Shown piece by piece: positions 13,801 through 23,440 of a DNA stretch of 64,000 bases; position 1 is the first letter of the stretch, and every line of letters begins with the position of its first letter. Under the pieces are notes generated by a model. The model made no database searches. It had not been told where the DNA came from and saw nothing but the letters and a program-made list of their open reading frames with translations. The DNA is from Limonium bicolor (Eukaryota; Streptophyta; Magnoliopsida; Caryophyllales; Plumbaginaceae). The stretch is from positions 483,267,594 to 483,331,593 of the forward strand of contig CM041777.1 of the NCBI GenBank assembly GCA_023374045.1. The letters are read 5' to 3'. Position numbers and translations under genes: made by a program.

Positions 13801-15358
13801 TTTCCCACATATAAAAGCCTTCAACCTGCAAATACACCCATCAATCTCATAGTAGTTATAATGCTCTTAAAACTTATCTTAAACTTATTTTACTAACTCA
13901 TTCCCATTGGCTTCTTAATCACAAGTTCATAAGCTTGTTTAAGTTCTTTTTTCTTAGGTTACATAACCCATTACCTAATGTAAGCCCTAGGCTACATTGG
14001 TACCCATCTAAAACTCATTCCTTAAACTTAAACCACCATTAGGTAAGCATTTTACCTTGTTTTCTCAAGCTTATCTTAATCTCCTCCTTAGACCTTCTTC
14101 TTGCATAGATCTCGGCCACCACTTAAATTCCCCTTGCCAATGTTCTAATCAATATTCAATGACTCATATGAGTACTAAACAATATACTAACCTCAAGGAA
14201 TGAAAACCTAGGTTAGAAATGTGTTCTAAAGCATAAAAGTGGATGATTACCTTTGAAGTCTCAAAGTAGACTTGGGCATTGAATGAAATAGGACCTCCAC
14301 TAGTCCTTGGTGAATAAAACAAGCTAGAACAAGGCATAAAAACAAAGCCCCATGAGTAGTAAATTTTCGGCCATGGTGAGGAAGTGATGGAAACATGATT
14401 TTTCTTACATTTCCTTTACCTTAAGAGAATGGAGAAGCTAATGAGCTCTTCAAACTTGATTTTCCTCCATCAATGGAGATTTCCCATGGCTCAAAAATGA
14501 AGCTTTTCCAATTTTGTAAAGATGGAAAGCTAGAGCTTGAGCTAACTAAGAATAATCTATGCTCACTTTTTGATTTGGAGCTAAAATGAGTAACTTATGG
14601 ACATTTGAAGATGGAACAAGTATGGAGCTGGTTGGGCACGGTTTGGAACAGAGAGAACAAGAAGAAACCGTGGAAGAAGAAGGGGAAATGAAGAAGAGAG
14701 GAGAGAGGTAGGCTAATAAGGATATTTGCTTTATAAAAGCAAATAGTAACTTTCTTTACTTATCTCTTCTTTTTCCCTTATTTGATGAAGTCCATTGTGA
14801 CTCATCCTTAGAAAACCGCCCCCCCTATCTTAAATAAGGCTAGTCATGGTCTTTGTTGACCAACTAATTAGCTTATATTGATTAAAACTTAAACTAGTCA
14901 CTATTTGGCACTATTCACTAATCAGTGCACATATTTTTGAAAATTTTGATTTCCCATTGATTTAGGCTTCCTAATGTGATACTAATTAGTATACATGTTG
15001 ATTAAAGAGTAATGATGGAAATTTAGCCACTCAAAACTCAATTCTAAGACAATTTCTCAAAAATGTGCTTTAAGACTTCTTAAAGCACATTTTGTGTTTT
15101 AACTTGTTTTCAAGCTTGGTTTTCTTTGATAATTGATTTAGAATGTCCATTAGCATATTACTAAAGTCTTATAATGGTATTTGGGTGCTAATCAAAGTCA
15201 CTCCAAGCTTAGAGCACGTTTTTGCCCTGATTGCCCTTAAGGCACTTTCTTGTGTTTTCCTTGGTTTAAATTGTCTACCAATCTTTCTAAGGCATATTCT
15301 AGCCTTACTACATCATAATTTGATGTTTACTTAGCATACTTAGGTTTGGGGTATTTCA
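10815..15358 (-). repeat. Right LTR of element A
   Basis: 4544 bases, TG...CA, partner of 1044-5577. Next to the PBS, so it is the 5' LTR in element orientation and holds the promoter region. Small indels relative to its partner include a lost 14-base stretch near 11685 and changes in the dyad cluster at 12372-12650. Confidence 0.92.
12372..12650. repeat. Cluster of GTCCGACCC dyads in LTR A (right)
   Basis: Same dyad block as 2605-2870. Two of the right arms have lost one G (CTGGTCGGAC) and one unit near 12520-12545 is expanded (three GTCCGACCC copies in a row), so the block has changed since the two LTRs were identical. Confidence 0.8.
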
Positions 15359-17857
15359 GTTTTAATGCCTAAACTTATCCTTGTTTATCGTCATTATACC
15401 CCCTAGGGTTAACTACATGTGTCATATTCTCTTCTGTTTTTTTTTTAAGTTTTGGGTCAGTCCGACCCACCGACCGACCCACCAACTGGGTCGGTCCATT
15501 CCAGTAATTCTCAGGTTTGAAAAATTCTACTTCGTCCGACCCACGTCCGACCTAAATCCTCTGGGTCGGACCATTCCAGAAATTTTACCGTCTTCTAAAC
15601 TCTCCCGACCGACCCATGTCCGACCCAAGTCCCCTGGGTCGGACCGTTCCAGAACCACTTACTGGTGTCTTACAGAGGCTGTCCGACCCAAATGTGGGTC
15701 GGTCCCCTGGGTCGGTCGACACCAGAACTTGCCCAAAATTGTCAAACCTTCTCCAAATTTTTCCTCAAGCTTCTAAAGTTTCCCAACACCATTTGGCACA
15801 CTCAAACCCTCATATAATATCCATAAATCTCATCTTATAACTCCTTAAACACTTACTCACTTCTTACCAAAATTCCTAACACTTATATTGTTTTCTCCTT
15901 AGGTTCTTATGTGGTGTTTCATACCTAAGATGACTACTATGCCTAAAATGTTTCCTCACCACTATAACATTATCTCCCAAGCATCATTTCCTACAAACCA
16001 ACTCCTTACGTCATTCTTGAAATCCCTTTCACAAGTTTACACTTTCTCCTTATTTACCAAGGTTTGCATAAGTCTCAACACACTTCCAAAATGACTTTGG
16101 TGTATTCCCAAAACACTCATTTGATTTCTACAATCTCTAATATAATGCCTAAGTTCTTTTTGCACTCTAAAACACCTTAATACACTTTCTTTCCCTAGTA
16201 ATATACCTAGTCACTTCTTACACTTCCTAGTTCACCAAAACTCATTTTAAACACCTAAAACTTCTTATACATTATCTAAATTTCGACATGGGTTCTCCTA
16301 GCATCTTGATACACCAAAACACAAAGTTTTCACCATTAAAACATTCAAGAACACTTAGATCCATCAAGAGCATTCTAATACACAAAACTTCACCCATTTA
16401 ACACTACATCACAATATAGTGCATAATTTAAATTGCATGGCACTTAGGCCCTTAAATAACTTAAATAAACACTGAATTTCCCACATTTATTTGCCTTTGA
16501 CCTGCAAATACATACAACAACACATATGTCCTTTAATAGTCTACTTGAGAACATTTTACTAAGTCAATCACTATTGGCTCCTTAAGTAGTTTTAATAAGC
16601 AACATAAGCTCATTTCTCCTAAGACTTTAAACTACATTAGGTTAACACATTTACCTCTTTTCCTCACAACTTCTTTCTTGTTTCCTTGACTAAATCAGCA
16701 AGGCTTTTAGTTGCTTGTCAACTTCTAATCAATATACAAATAATGAAATGAGTATACAAGCTTTATGCTTCATCTCATTGTAAACCCTAGATACATATAT
16801 TGTCTTAGAGCATTTAGATGATTGTTTTACCTTGGATATGAAAGAGATTTTGGATATGTAGCAAGAGAGGACTCCACCAAGCCCTTGGAAGATTCAAATG
16901 AAGCTAGAACAAACAAGGTAAAGGCACCATTAATGGTGTTTTTCGGACAACATAAAAAACATGGAGGAAATGTTATTTTTCTTTGAGTTTCCTTACCTAG
17001 AAGTGAAGGAGAACAATAATATGTGAAAAGTTGAGCTCAAGCTCCTCCCTTGGAGATTCCTCTTGGCACTGAAATGGAGCTCTTGGAATTTTGAGAAGAC
17101 AAGGTTGAAGAGCTTGATGAGACTAGAAGAATGGTGGTCTTTGTTTTTGATTTGGCAAAGTGAGCTAGGAGATATAAGATTGAATGGTGTTGTTTGGTAC
17201 TATAGCAAAACCGATGGAGGAAGGAAGAAGAGAGGTTGGAGGCGTGGGAAATGAGACTAGAAGAATGGTGGTCTTTGTTTTGATTTGTCTAAGTATGGTG
17301 AGTCATCAAGAAAACCGGCCCCCATATTATAACAAGGGGTATTTTAGTCTTGTTGACCAATTGTCTCACTTATAATGACATATGTTATAAACTAGCTTAT
17401 TTTAGTTACTATTCACAAAAACAAGGCACATAGTTGTGAAATTTTTGATTTCCCATTGATTTAGACTTCCTAATGTGATACTAAGTAGTACACATGTTAA
17501 TTAAAGAGTAATGATGGACACTTAGCCATTCAAAACTCATTTACAAGACAATTTTTCAAAAATGTGCTTTAAGACTCCTTAAAGTACATTTTGTGTTTTA
17601 ACTTGTTTTCAAGCTTGGTTTTCTTTGGTAAATGGTTTATTATATCCATTAACACCTAAATAAAGTCTTGATAAGCTTATTAGGTCTTAACCAAACTTAT
17701 CCCAAGCTTAGAGCACATTTTTGCCCATATTGACTTTAAGGTAATTTATTGTGTTTTCTATTGTTTAAATTGTTTACTAATGTTTCTTAGACTCTTTTTA
17801 GTCTTAATATACCATATTTTAATGTTTAAACAACATACTAAGGTTTGGGGTATTTCA
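15359..17857 (-). repeat. Left LTR of element B, second piece
   Basis: Continues the B LTR after element A; matches 25593-28164 closely, with an indel of roughly 100 bases near 17255 (the second LTR has extra sequence around 27490-27600). Ends GGTATTTCA at 17857, followed by the PPT. ORFs at 15381-15776 and 17063-17254 have no recognisable product. Confidence 0.92.
15455..15722. repeat. Variant dyad cluster in LTR B (left)
   Basis: Equivalent of the LTR A dyads. Several arms read GACCGACCCA...TGGGTCGGTC instead of GTCCGACCCA...TGGGTCGGAC, that is, with changes on both arms that keep the pairing. Confidence 0.8.
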
Positions 17858-17877
17858 ATCTACCCCCCTTAATAGAA
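17858..17877 (-). other. Polypurine tract of element B
   Basis: Minus strand reads TTAAGGGGGGTAGAT and then the LTR start TGAAATACCCC at 17857. This is the expected 3' PPT of a Ty3/gypsy element. Confidence 0.9.
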
Positions 17878-18053
17878 CTTTGTCCTCAAAGTTCATACTT
17901 CCCACATATCCTAAATATTAGAACACGGGAATACATATAAACAATACTTCCATAACAACATTAACAACATACTTACATAACATCAGACACAAGGTCCAAA
18001 CAACAACATCATTCAGACACAACGGTCTGTAACATAACAAGGTAGCAACATAA

Positions 18054-18147
18054 CAACATAACATTGACAATGTATTTAAATACATGTCGTACACACATAA
18101 CAACATAACATAGACAATGTATTTAAATACATGTCGTACACACATAA
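18054..18147. repeat. 47-bp tandem duplication with ATTTAAAT palindrome
   Basis: Two near-identical 47-base units (18054-18100, 18101-18147), each holding the palindrome ATGTATTTAAATACAT. They lie between the integrase stop and the PPT, in the 3' untranslated part of element B. Confidence 0.85.
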
Positions 18148-18157
18148 CCGAAACGGC

Positions 18158-18174
18158 TCTACCCCCCTTAAAAA
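18158..18174 (-). other. Second PPT-like tract in element B
   Basis: Minus strand reads TTTTTAAGGGGGGTAGA, the same core as the terminal PPT at 17858-17877 but about 290 bases further inside, 33 bases beyond the integrase stop codon. Shared in place with element A (6736-6751). Confidence 0.6.
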
Positions 18175-18206
18175 GGGGTACGCCCCGTACCCGATACACA
18201 TAATCA

Positions 18207-19736
18207 CTAAGAAGTAAACAATGACGGGTACTTCGCCTTCATCTTATGTTCTAGCTCCCAGGTGGCCTCCTCGACGTCCTGGTTAGACCAGAGGACTTTC
18301 ACCAGTCTCACAGACTTATGGCGAGTGTCTCGAGTCTTAGTATCCAGAATCCATACCGGAGTCTCCACTGATCGCATGGTCGGCTCTAAGGTTAGCCTTT
18401 CAGGCTGAAGTACATGAGACGGATGAGACATATATTTCTTCAACTGGGACACATGAAATACATCATGTACCTTGCCCAGCTCGGCGGGTAAATCAAGTCT
18501 GTAAGCTACCGGGCCTATCCGCTCCGTCACAACATAAGGCCCCACATATTTCGGGCTCAACTTGCCTTTCTGGCCAAAACGAAACACTCCCTTCATGGGG
18601 GATACTCTAAGAAATACCTGATCGCCCACGGTGAACTCCAGGTCACGTCTGCGCACATCGGCGTATGATTTCTGCCTATCCTGAGCTGCCTTCATGTTAG
18701 CCCGGATTTGGCATACTTCTGCTTGAACTTGTTCCAGATATTCTGGTCCTATAATGACCGTCTCACTCGACTCATCCCAGCATAATGGCGTGCGGCATGG
18801 TCTACCGTACAAAGCCTGGAAGGGAGACATCTTGATCGAAGCATGGTAACTGTTGTTGTAACTAAACTCGATCATATGTAACTTATCAATCCAGCTGGTC
18901 TGAAAGTCAAGTGCACATGCACGTAACATATCCTCGAGTGTCTGGATGGTGCGCTCACTCTGACCATCTGTCTGTGGGTGGAACGCCGTACTTAGCTTCA
19001 GCTCGGTACCAAGCGCTTCCCATGTAGTTCTCCAGTACCTCGAGAGGAATCTGGTATCCCTATCAGACACGATAGTCTTCGGTACCCCATGGTGCCGAAC
19101 AATCTCTCTATCCAAGAGCTCTGTAAGTCTTTCCACTTTCCAAGTGTCCTTCATCGGAATGAATCGGGTCACCTTGGTCAGTCGGTCAACAACTACCCAA
19201 ATCATATTCAGACCTCCCCTTGTAGGCGGAAGCCCTACTATGAAGTCCATAGAAATGACATGGAACTTCCACTCAGGCACTGGCATTGGCTGCACCATAC
19301 CACCAGGCAGTCGGTGCTCAAACTTGACCTTCTGACAAGTGAGACACCTCAATACATAATCATTCACATCTTTCTTCATTCCAGCCCACCAAAAATAACG
19401 TTTCATACCCTTATACATTTTTGAAGCTCCGGGGTGAATTGAAGTCGTAGAACAATGGGATTCACTTAGTATGCGCTCCTTCAGCTCAGCGCTACTCCTC
19501 GGAATACACAGTCGGCCATTAAGCCTAATTAGGTCATCGTCGTGGAGTCGGAAGTCGTACTTCTGACCCTCGAACGTGCCATCAATAAGCTTCTGCCTGA
19601 TCTCCAACATATACTGATCTGTCATATGAGCACTCCGCACCTCTTCAACCAAGCTAGAATGAGAGACTAGCGAATGGAGAGAGTGTGCTCGGCGACTCAA
19701 TGCGTCAGCTACCACATTTTCTTTTCCCTCTTTGTA
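18207..19736 (-). pseudogene. Element B pol: end of RNase H, integrase and chromodomain-like tail
   Basis: An open frame of 502 residues read from 19715, continuing in frame with RNase H but cut off from it by a TAA at 19737-19739. It starts with the RNase H-integrase linker (VADALSRR). The integrase zinc-binding part has histidines at about 87 and 94 and CLTC at 124-127. The core has the DDE triad: D157 (SMDFIVG), D218 (SDRDTRF) and E254 (GQSERT). After it comes the GPY-type region (GPYVVTERIGPVAYRLDLP) and a tail VKVLWSNQDVEEATWELE matching the chromodomain-like end of plant chromoviruses, which steers integration toward certain chromatin. This block has no internal stop. Function in this copy is unlikely because upstream pol is broken. 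Confidence 0.93.
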
Positions 19737-19985
19737 TTATAAATTGATGTCGTAGTCGTTTAAGAACTCGACCCACCTTCTTTGTCTCATGTTCAACTCC
19801 TTCTGAGTGAACAAGTACTTCAAACTTTTGTGATCAGAATAAATTGTCACGCTTACCCCTTACAAATAATGTCGCCATATCTTCAATGCGAAGACAATGG
19901 CACCCAGTTCTAAATCATGGGTAGGGTAGTTCTCTTCGTGCTTCTTCAGCTGTCGGGAGGCGTATGCTACGACCTTCCCGTGTTA
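19737..19985 (-). pseudogene. Element B pol: RNase H with three nonsense codons
   Basis: In frame with RT and integrase. It shows the family features of Ty3/gypsy RNase H: a [16 protein letters not shown] block, [18 protein letters not shown], and [21 protein letters not shown]. Three stops interrupt it: 19983-19985, 19860-19862 and 19737-19739. The first is where relatives usually carry glutamine, so a C-to-T change is likely. The domain would remove RNA from the RNA:DNA hybrid; in this copy it cannot be made as part of one polyprotein without readthrough. Confidence 0.88.
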
Positions 19986-20867
19986 CATCAACACACAACC
20001 CATACCTCTGCCTGATGCGTCGCAATAGACCTCAAAACCATCTGGACCGTCTGGTATAGTCAGGACTGGTGCAGATGTCAGAGCATCCTTGAGGCTCTGG
20101 AAAGAACTCTCACAGTCGACTGTCCACTCGAATGGAGCATCCTTTTTCATCAAGGAAGTCATCGGCTTCGAGACACTGGAGAAGTCCTTCACAAACCTCC
20201 TATAATATCCTGCCAGACCGAGGAAGCTCCGTATGTCGATAACTGTCTTCGGCCTAGGCCAGGTGCGTACTGCATCTATCTTTGCCGGATCAATAGCGAT
20301 CCCGGCCTCTGAAATCACATGACCAAGAAAAGATACTTGGTTCAACCAAAACTCACACTTTGAAAATTTAGCATACAACTGATTCTTCCTCAATGTTTGT
20401 AACACATTCCTCAGGTGGCTTTCATGCTCACCTCTCGATTTCGAGTACACAAGTATATCGTCGATGAAGACTACCACTGACTTGTCCAACTGATCTTGGA
20501 ACAAGCGGTTCATTAGGTCCATGAACTTGGCTGGTGCGTTGGATAAGCCAAACGGCATAACCGTAAACTCATAATGACCGTATCTGGTTCTGAATGCAGT
20601 CTTCTCAATGTCACTTTCCCGGATAGCAATCTGATGGTAACCGGATCGTAGATCTATCTTGGAGAATACTGATGCTCCTCTCAACTGATCAAACAAGTCG
20701 TCGATGCGCGGTAAGGGATAACGGTTCTTCACCGTAACTGCATTCAGCTCTCGATAGTCAATACAAAGGCGGAGGCTACCGTCCTTCTTCTTCACGAAGA
20801 GGACCGGTGCTCCCCATGGTGAAACACTCAGGCGGATGAACCCCTTGTCGAGTAGGTCTCTCAACTA
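19983..20867 (-). pseudogene. Element B pol: reverse transcriptase
   Basis: A 293-residue open block from 20864, headed in frame by a TAG at 20865-20867 and ended by a TAA at 19983. RT landmarks by residue: [15 protein letters not shown] (about 15-29), the first catalytic aspartate in [12 protein letters not shown] (about 68-78), [12 protein letters not shown] (103-114) and the active site FIDDILVYS (133-141), followed by the thumb and connection ([19 protein letters not shown]). These are diagnostic for Ty3/gypsy RT. Only the flanking nonsense codons show that this copy is dead. Confidence 0.95.
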
Positions 20868-21155
20868 CTCCTTGAGCTCTGTCATCTCTGCTGGAGCCAT
20901 ACGATAGGGTGCCTTCGCAATTGGTCCGGTGCCCGGAACCAAATCAATCTCAAACTCAACGTCCCGTGCTGGCGGCATGCCTGGCAGTTCCTTAGGAAAT
21001 ACATCAGGAAACTCCGACACTACCGGCACATCTGGGCTAAACTCTGGGTCTCTCTCTATGTCCTGGACATAGCAGAGGTATACATCATTCCCTCGTCATA
21101 GTTCACGATACATAGCCATGGCGGTGATGATCTGAGTCGAAGGCTCCCTGGGCCT
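20868..21155 (-). pseudogene. Element B pol: protease-RT linker with stop
   Basis: Stays in the same frame as protease and RT and has the usual linker features: a [18 protein letters not shown] block and [18 protein letters not shown] just before RT. A TGA at 21096-21098 lies inside, and the protease block ends with TAG at 21156-21158. Confidence 0.85.
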
Positions 21156-21602
21156 CTAGCGGTAAGATATAGTAACCCTAGACGGACTCCGAAGAAGCAG
21201 ACGATGCTCGGCACACAGGATTCTGCCCTTGTACCGCTCCAACCAGTTCATCCCGACAATCACATCAAAACCAAGTCCGTCGAATTCTATCAAGTCGATC
21301 GGAAACTCTTCATCTCGAATTCGTACAACAGCATCTCGGTGGTAGCGGGTACACCTGATCCGCTCTTTCGACGGGAGAGTGACTAAGAAGTCAGGCATCT
21401 CTTCACCGTCTAACCCCATCCTCTTCGCAAAAGATAGCGAAATAAACGTATGCGAGGCTCTGGAGTCGAACAAGACCGATGCGTCCATGCCATTGACTGG
21501 AAAGGTACCGCTGAGGATTGTGCCGCTCTTGCCGGCTTCTGCCTCATTGCAGACACTCAGTATACCTCCCGTTCCGAGTGCACAGCCTAATTCATTGGCA
21601 AA
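21156..21602 (-). pseudogene. Element B pol: aspartic protease with altered active site
   Basis: Retropepsin-like block with LFDSRASHTFIS where the family has D-S/T-G-A: the glycine after Asp-Ser is arginine, one G-to-A change from GGA. Further on it has the family's hydrophobic-Gly region DVIVGMNWL. The frame is open on the upstream side to about 21602, where the minus strand reads TTATTAG before TTTGCC. A second possible splice acceptor, GAATTAG, ends at 21587; it would leave an exon starting at 21586 in phase with the gag donor at 22653. The frame ends at a TAG at 21156. The protease would cleave the gag-pol polyprotein; the altered triad and the stop make this copy inactive. Confidence 0.85.
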
Positions 21603-21767
21603 CTAATAAGCATTTTGTAATAACACGGTTGACATACTCCAAACAACTCCACTTTATTCATTAACACACTCTTTACAACATACGTTGGTTCATATTGCTG
21701 ACATAACTAACACATACAACATCCTTAACATACACTGGTTTAACACATTACATGTTCACACAAGGCT
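21603..21767 (-). other. Spacer between AlkB stop and protease
   Basis: 165 bases between the AlkB stop and the open protease frame, AT-rich with several stops. It looks like a 3' untranslated or intronic stretch and ends in an AG suited to be a splice acceptor. No coding seen. Confidence 0.6.
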
Positions 21768-22507
21768 TTAAAATTGCCTGAAGGTCAAATTCAAACGTCC
21801 GGGTTTCATGTGTGTGGCATTGATCACTGCCGATGGTGTGGTATTCAGTTTGATCTTCTTGATGCCATGATATAGCATCCTTGATTGCCCACCCATGATT
21901 AACACATCTCCTGATTTCAACACTAACTTCTTTGCGAGATCAGCACGCTTCTGCTCGCCGTACACAAACACTGCGGTATCACCAATGGACCAAGACACCA
22001 CGGGTACTCCCTTACTTAGAGACTCGGGTGACTCGTCCTTATCTTGGTGTAACCCTAACCGTCCACCTTTCTGGTAGAAGTTCACAATACATAGGTCTGT
22101 TTTAACACTTGGTATTGAATCTGATTCAATTTGCTGAGCAATTCCCACGACGTGATTAACGACCGCAAGAAACTCCTCAGGTATACTTGGTACAGTTGCT
22201 CCATCTTCAGTTCGCTTGTCTTGATATGTGTTGGTGTAAGGGTTCCAGTCCTTACCCTTGCACATCATCTTCAATTTCATCCTCGATCCACTCGGGTATT
22301 CAGGTGTGTAGAAACCTCCAGGTGCTGCTCCTAGCTCATTACATCGTCTGATGATGTGGATTTGCGCTTCCGGTGTCAGGTATCCATTTAAAAGTATCAT
22401 ACCTGGCTGGATAACCTGACATTGCTCCATTGGGAATTCGGTGATGCTGATGGTTTGCTCTTCGGGGTTCGGTGTGGGCGGGATTGGATAACAGATATTG
22501 AAGGTTC
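21768..22507 (-). CDS. AlkB-like Fe(II)/2-oxoglutarate dioxygenase inside element B
   Basis: Intact 220-residue frame from ATG 22430 to TAA 21768, open a further 25 residues upstream to a splice acceptor at 22508-22509. Contains a nearly whole AlkB fold: N-terminal substrate-lid region (residues about 8-60, LLNGYLTPEAQ, then GGFYTPEYPSGSRMKLKMMC), NFY at 117-119, iron ligands H128 and D130 in RLGLHQDKDE, H188 in GGQSRMLYHGI, and 2-oxoglutarate arginines R212 and R218 in RLNLTFRQF. These match bacterial AlkB and the plant ALKBH1-like group from memory of those families. AlkB enzymes oxidatively demethylate nucleic acids; the substrate here is unknown. It sits where canonical Ty3/gypsy elements run directly from gag zinc knuckle to protease. 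Likely captured from a host gene (inference). It may be made as a gag fusion by splicing, or from its own ATG. Confidence 0.95.
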
Positions 22508-22652
22508 CTAAGTTTTAACATTACCTAATTTAGGTGACTTTCACATTATACTTTAATTCTTTACTCACATGGTTGTACATTTAGACTCACTAACACACAT
22601 GCATGAAATGCGGTATGCAGTCACTTATTTCATTCAACGGTTTAGGCGGTAC
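22508..22652 (-). other. Candidate intron 3 between zinc-knuckle exon and AlkB
   Basis: Starts GT (22652-22651) after CCAG and ends TTAG (22508). Unspliced reading stops at TAA 22642-22644. Both sides are in phase 1, so removal joins the zinc-knuckle frame to the AlkB frame exactly. 145 nucleotides, AT-rich compared with its neighbours. Supported only by sequence signals. Confidence 0.6.
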
Positions 22653-22997
22653 CTGGTCTAGAAGAGGGCCCTGGTGCCTCAGACCGGTCCACCACATTCA
22701 AGGCGGCCTTGCCGGATCCTGCCCCTTTCCCCTTCTGGGAATCAGTGTTCCTCTGATCTATGGGTGGCTGGTTAGCCGACTTCGGGCCATCGATGGTCGC
22801 GGTGGCCTTACCCTTCCACTGCCCCTTGGGCTTATTGTTTCTGCTGTTGGGGTTCCGGTAGCACTCATAGTCACGGTGACCCCACTTCTCGCAGTAGCGA
22901 CACTGCACGTCATTTCCATTGCAGTCCTTGCCGGGGTGGTCTCCGTTACACCACTTACAGTAATAGTGGCGCTCCGGTCCAGAGCCCATGCTGGCTG
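22653..22997 (-). pseudogene. Element B gag: two zinc knuckles and basic tail
   Basis: Open frame with two cysteine-histidine knuckles: CKWCNGDHPGKDC (spacing slightly short, C-x2-C-x3-H-x4-C) and CRYCEKWGHRDYEC (standard C-x2-C-x4-H-x4-C), then a lysine-, glycine- and proline-rich tail. This is the nucleocapsid part of gag, which binds the element's RNA. The block itself has no stop, but gag upstream carries one. It starts after a likely acceptor (22998 or 22995) and ends at the donor at 22652. Confidence 0.85.
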
Positions 22998-23077
22998 CTA
23001 TCACAATACACAATCAGTACTTACTTCATATCTCAACAACATACACTTCAACTTGACACACATGATTAAGTAATTAC
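22998..23077 (-). other. Candidate intron 2 in gag
   Basis: Begins GGTAATTAC (GT at 23077-23076) and ends GATAG at 22998 or, three bases on, CAG at 22995. Either acceptor joins the upstream phase-1 codon to the zinc-knuckle frame. Unspliced reading meets TGA just before the acceptor. About 80 nucleotides. Confidence 0.55.
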
Positions 23078-23339
23078 CCTTAGGCGGGTAAGAGCGTAGG
23101 GGTTTCGCCGTATATGCGTATGTGAGCTTCAGTTGCTCCTCAGCTGTGGTGGTCTGGGCTTGGCCCTTGTCACCCTGGTGCTGACTCTTCTGGGGCTGGG
23201 GGTAAGGCTTCTTCTTCTTCTTTCCTCCCCCGTACCCCTGCGGACTCTGGCCCTCACTCGTGGCCTTACGCTTGTGCGCATTCTCCTCGTCCCTCAGATG
23301 GACGGTAATCTCAACCTTAGCAGCGGCATGATAGCACTC
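23078..23339 (-). pseudogene. Element B gag: lysine-rich linker exon
   Basis: An open stretch in frame with gag on both sides once the candidate introns are removed. It begins ECYHAAAKVEITVH, typical of the end of the capsid helix region, then has a run of five lysines (GGGKKKKKPYPQPQ) and glutamine-rich text. This is the basic linker commonly found between capsid and zinc knuckles. Confidence 0.75.
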
Positions 23340-23440
23340 CTGGATTTAGGACGTTAGTCATGCCCCGCAAATAACTCACAATCTCACATTAATATTCACT
23401 TATGGATTACACTTATCACTTCACACTTCATTCAAATTAC
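23340..23440 (-). other. Candidate intron 1 in gag
   Basis: Good consensus ends: CAG followed by GTAATTTG at 23440, and AATCCAG ending at 23340. Both sides are phase 0; unspliced reading stops six bases in. 101 nucleotides, AT-rich, matching plant intron composition. Confidence 0.65.

Larger units (their letters stand above)
1044..15358 (-). mobile_element. Large non-autonomous LTR retrotransposon A (LARD-like)
   Basis: A 14.3 kb element inserted in the left LTR of B. It has two nearly identical LTRs of about 4.53 kb (1044-5577, 10815-15358), a PPT-like tract beside the left LTR, an initiator-Met-type PBS beside the right LTR and a 5.2 kb internal region with no intact coding frame. LTR ends (TGTAACACCCC...GGTATTTCA as read on the plus strand), PPT and leader resemble those of element B, so it is read on the minus strand like B. 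Very long LTRs plus a non-coding interior fit the class called large retrotransposon derivatives. The young LTRs contrast with the eroded interior, implying that an already defective genome transposed. Confidence 0.9.

Noticed and set aside
22603..23073. 156-residue plus-strand ORF
   Set aside because: Antisense shadow of the gag zinc-knuckle region, which has clear C-C-H-C motifs on the minus strand.
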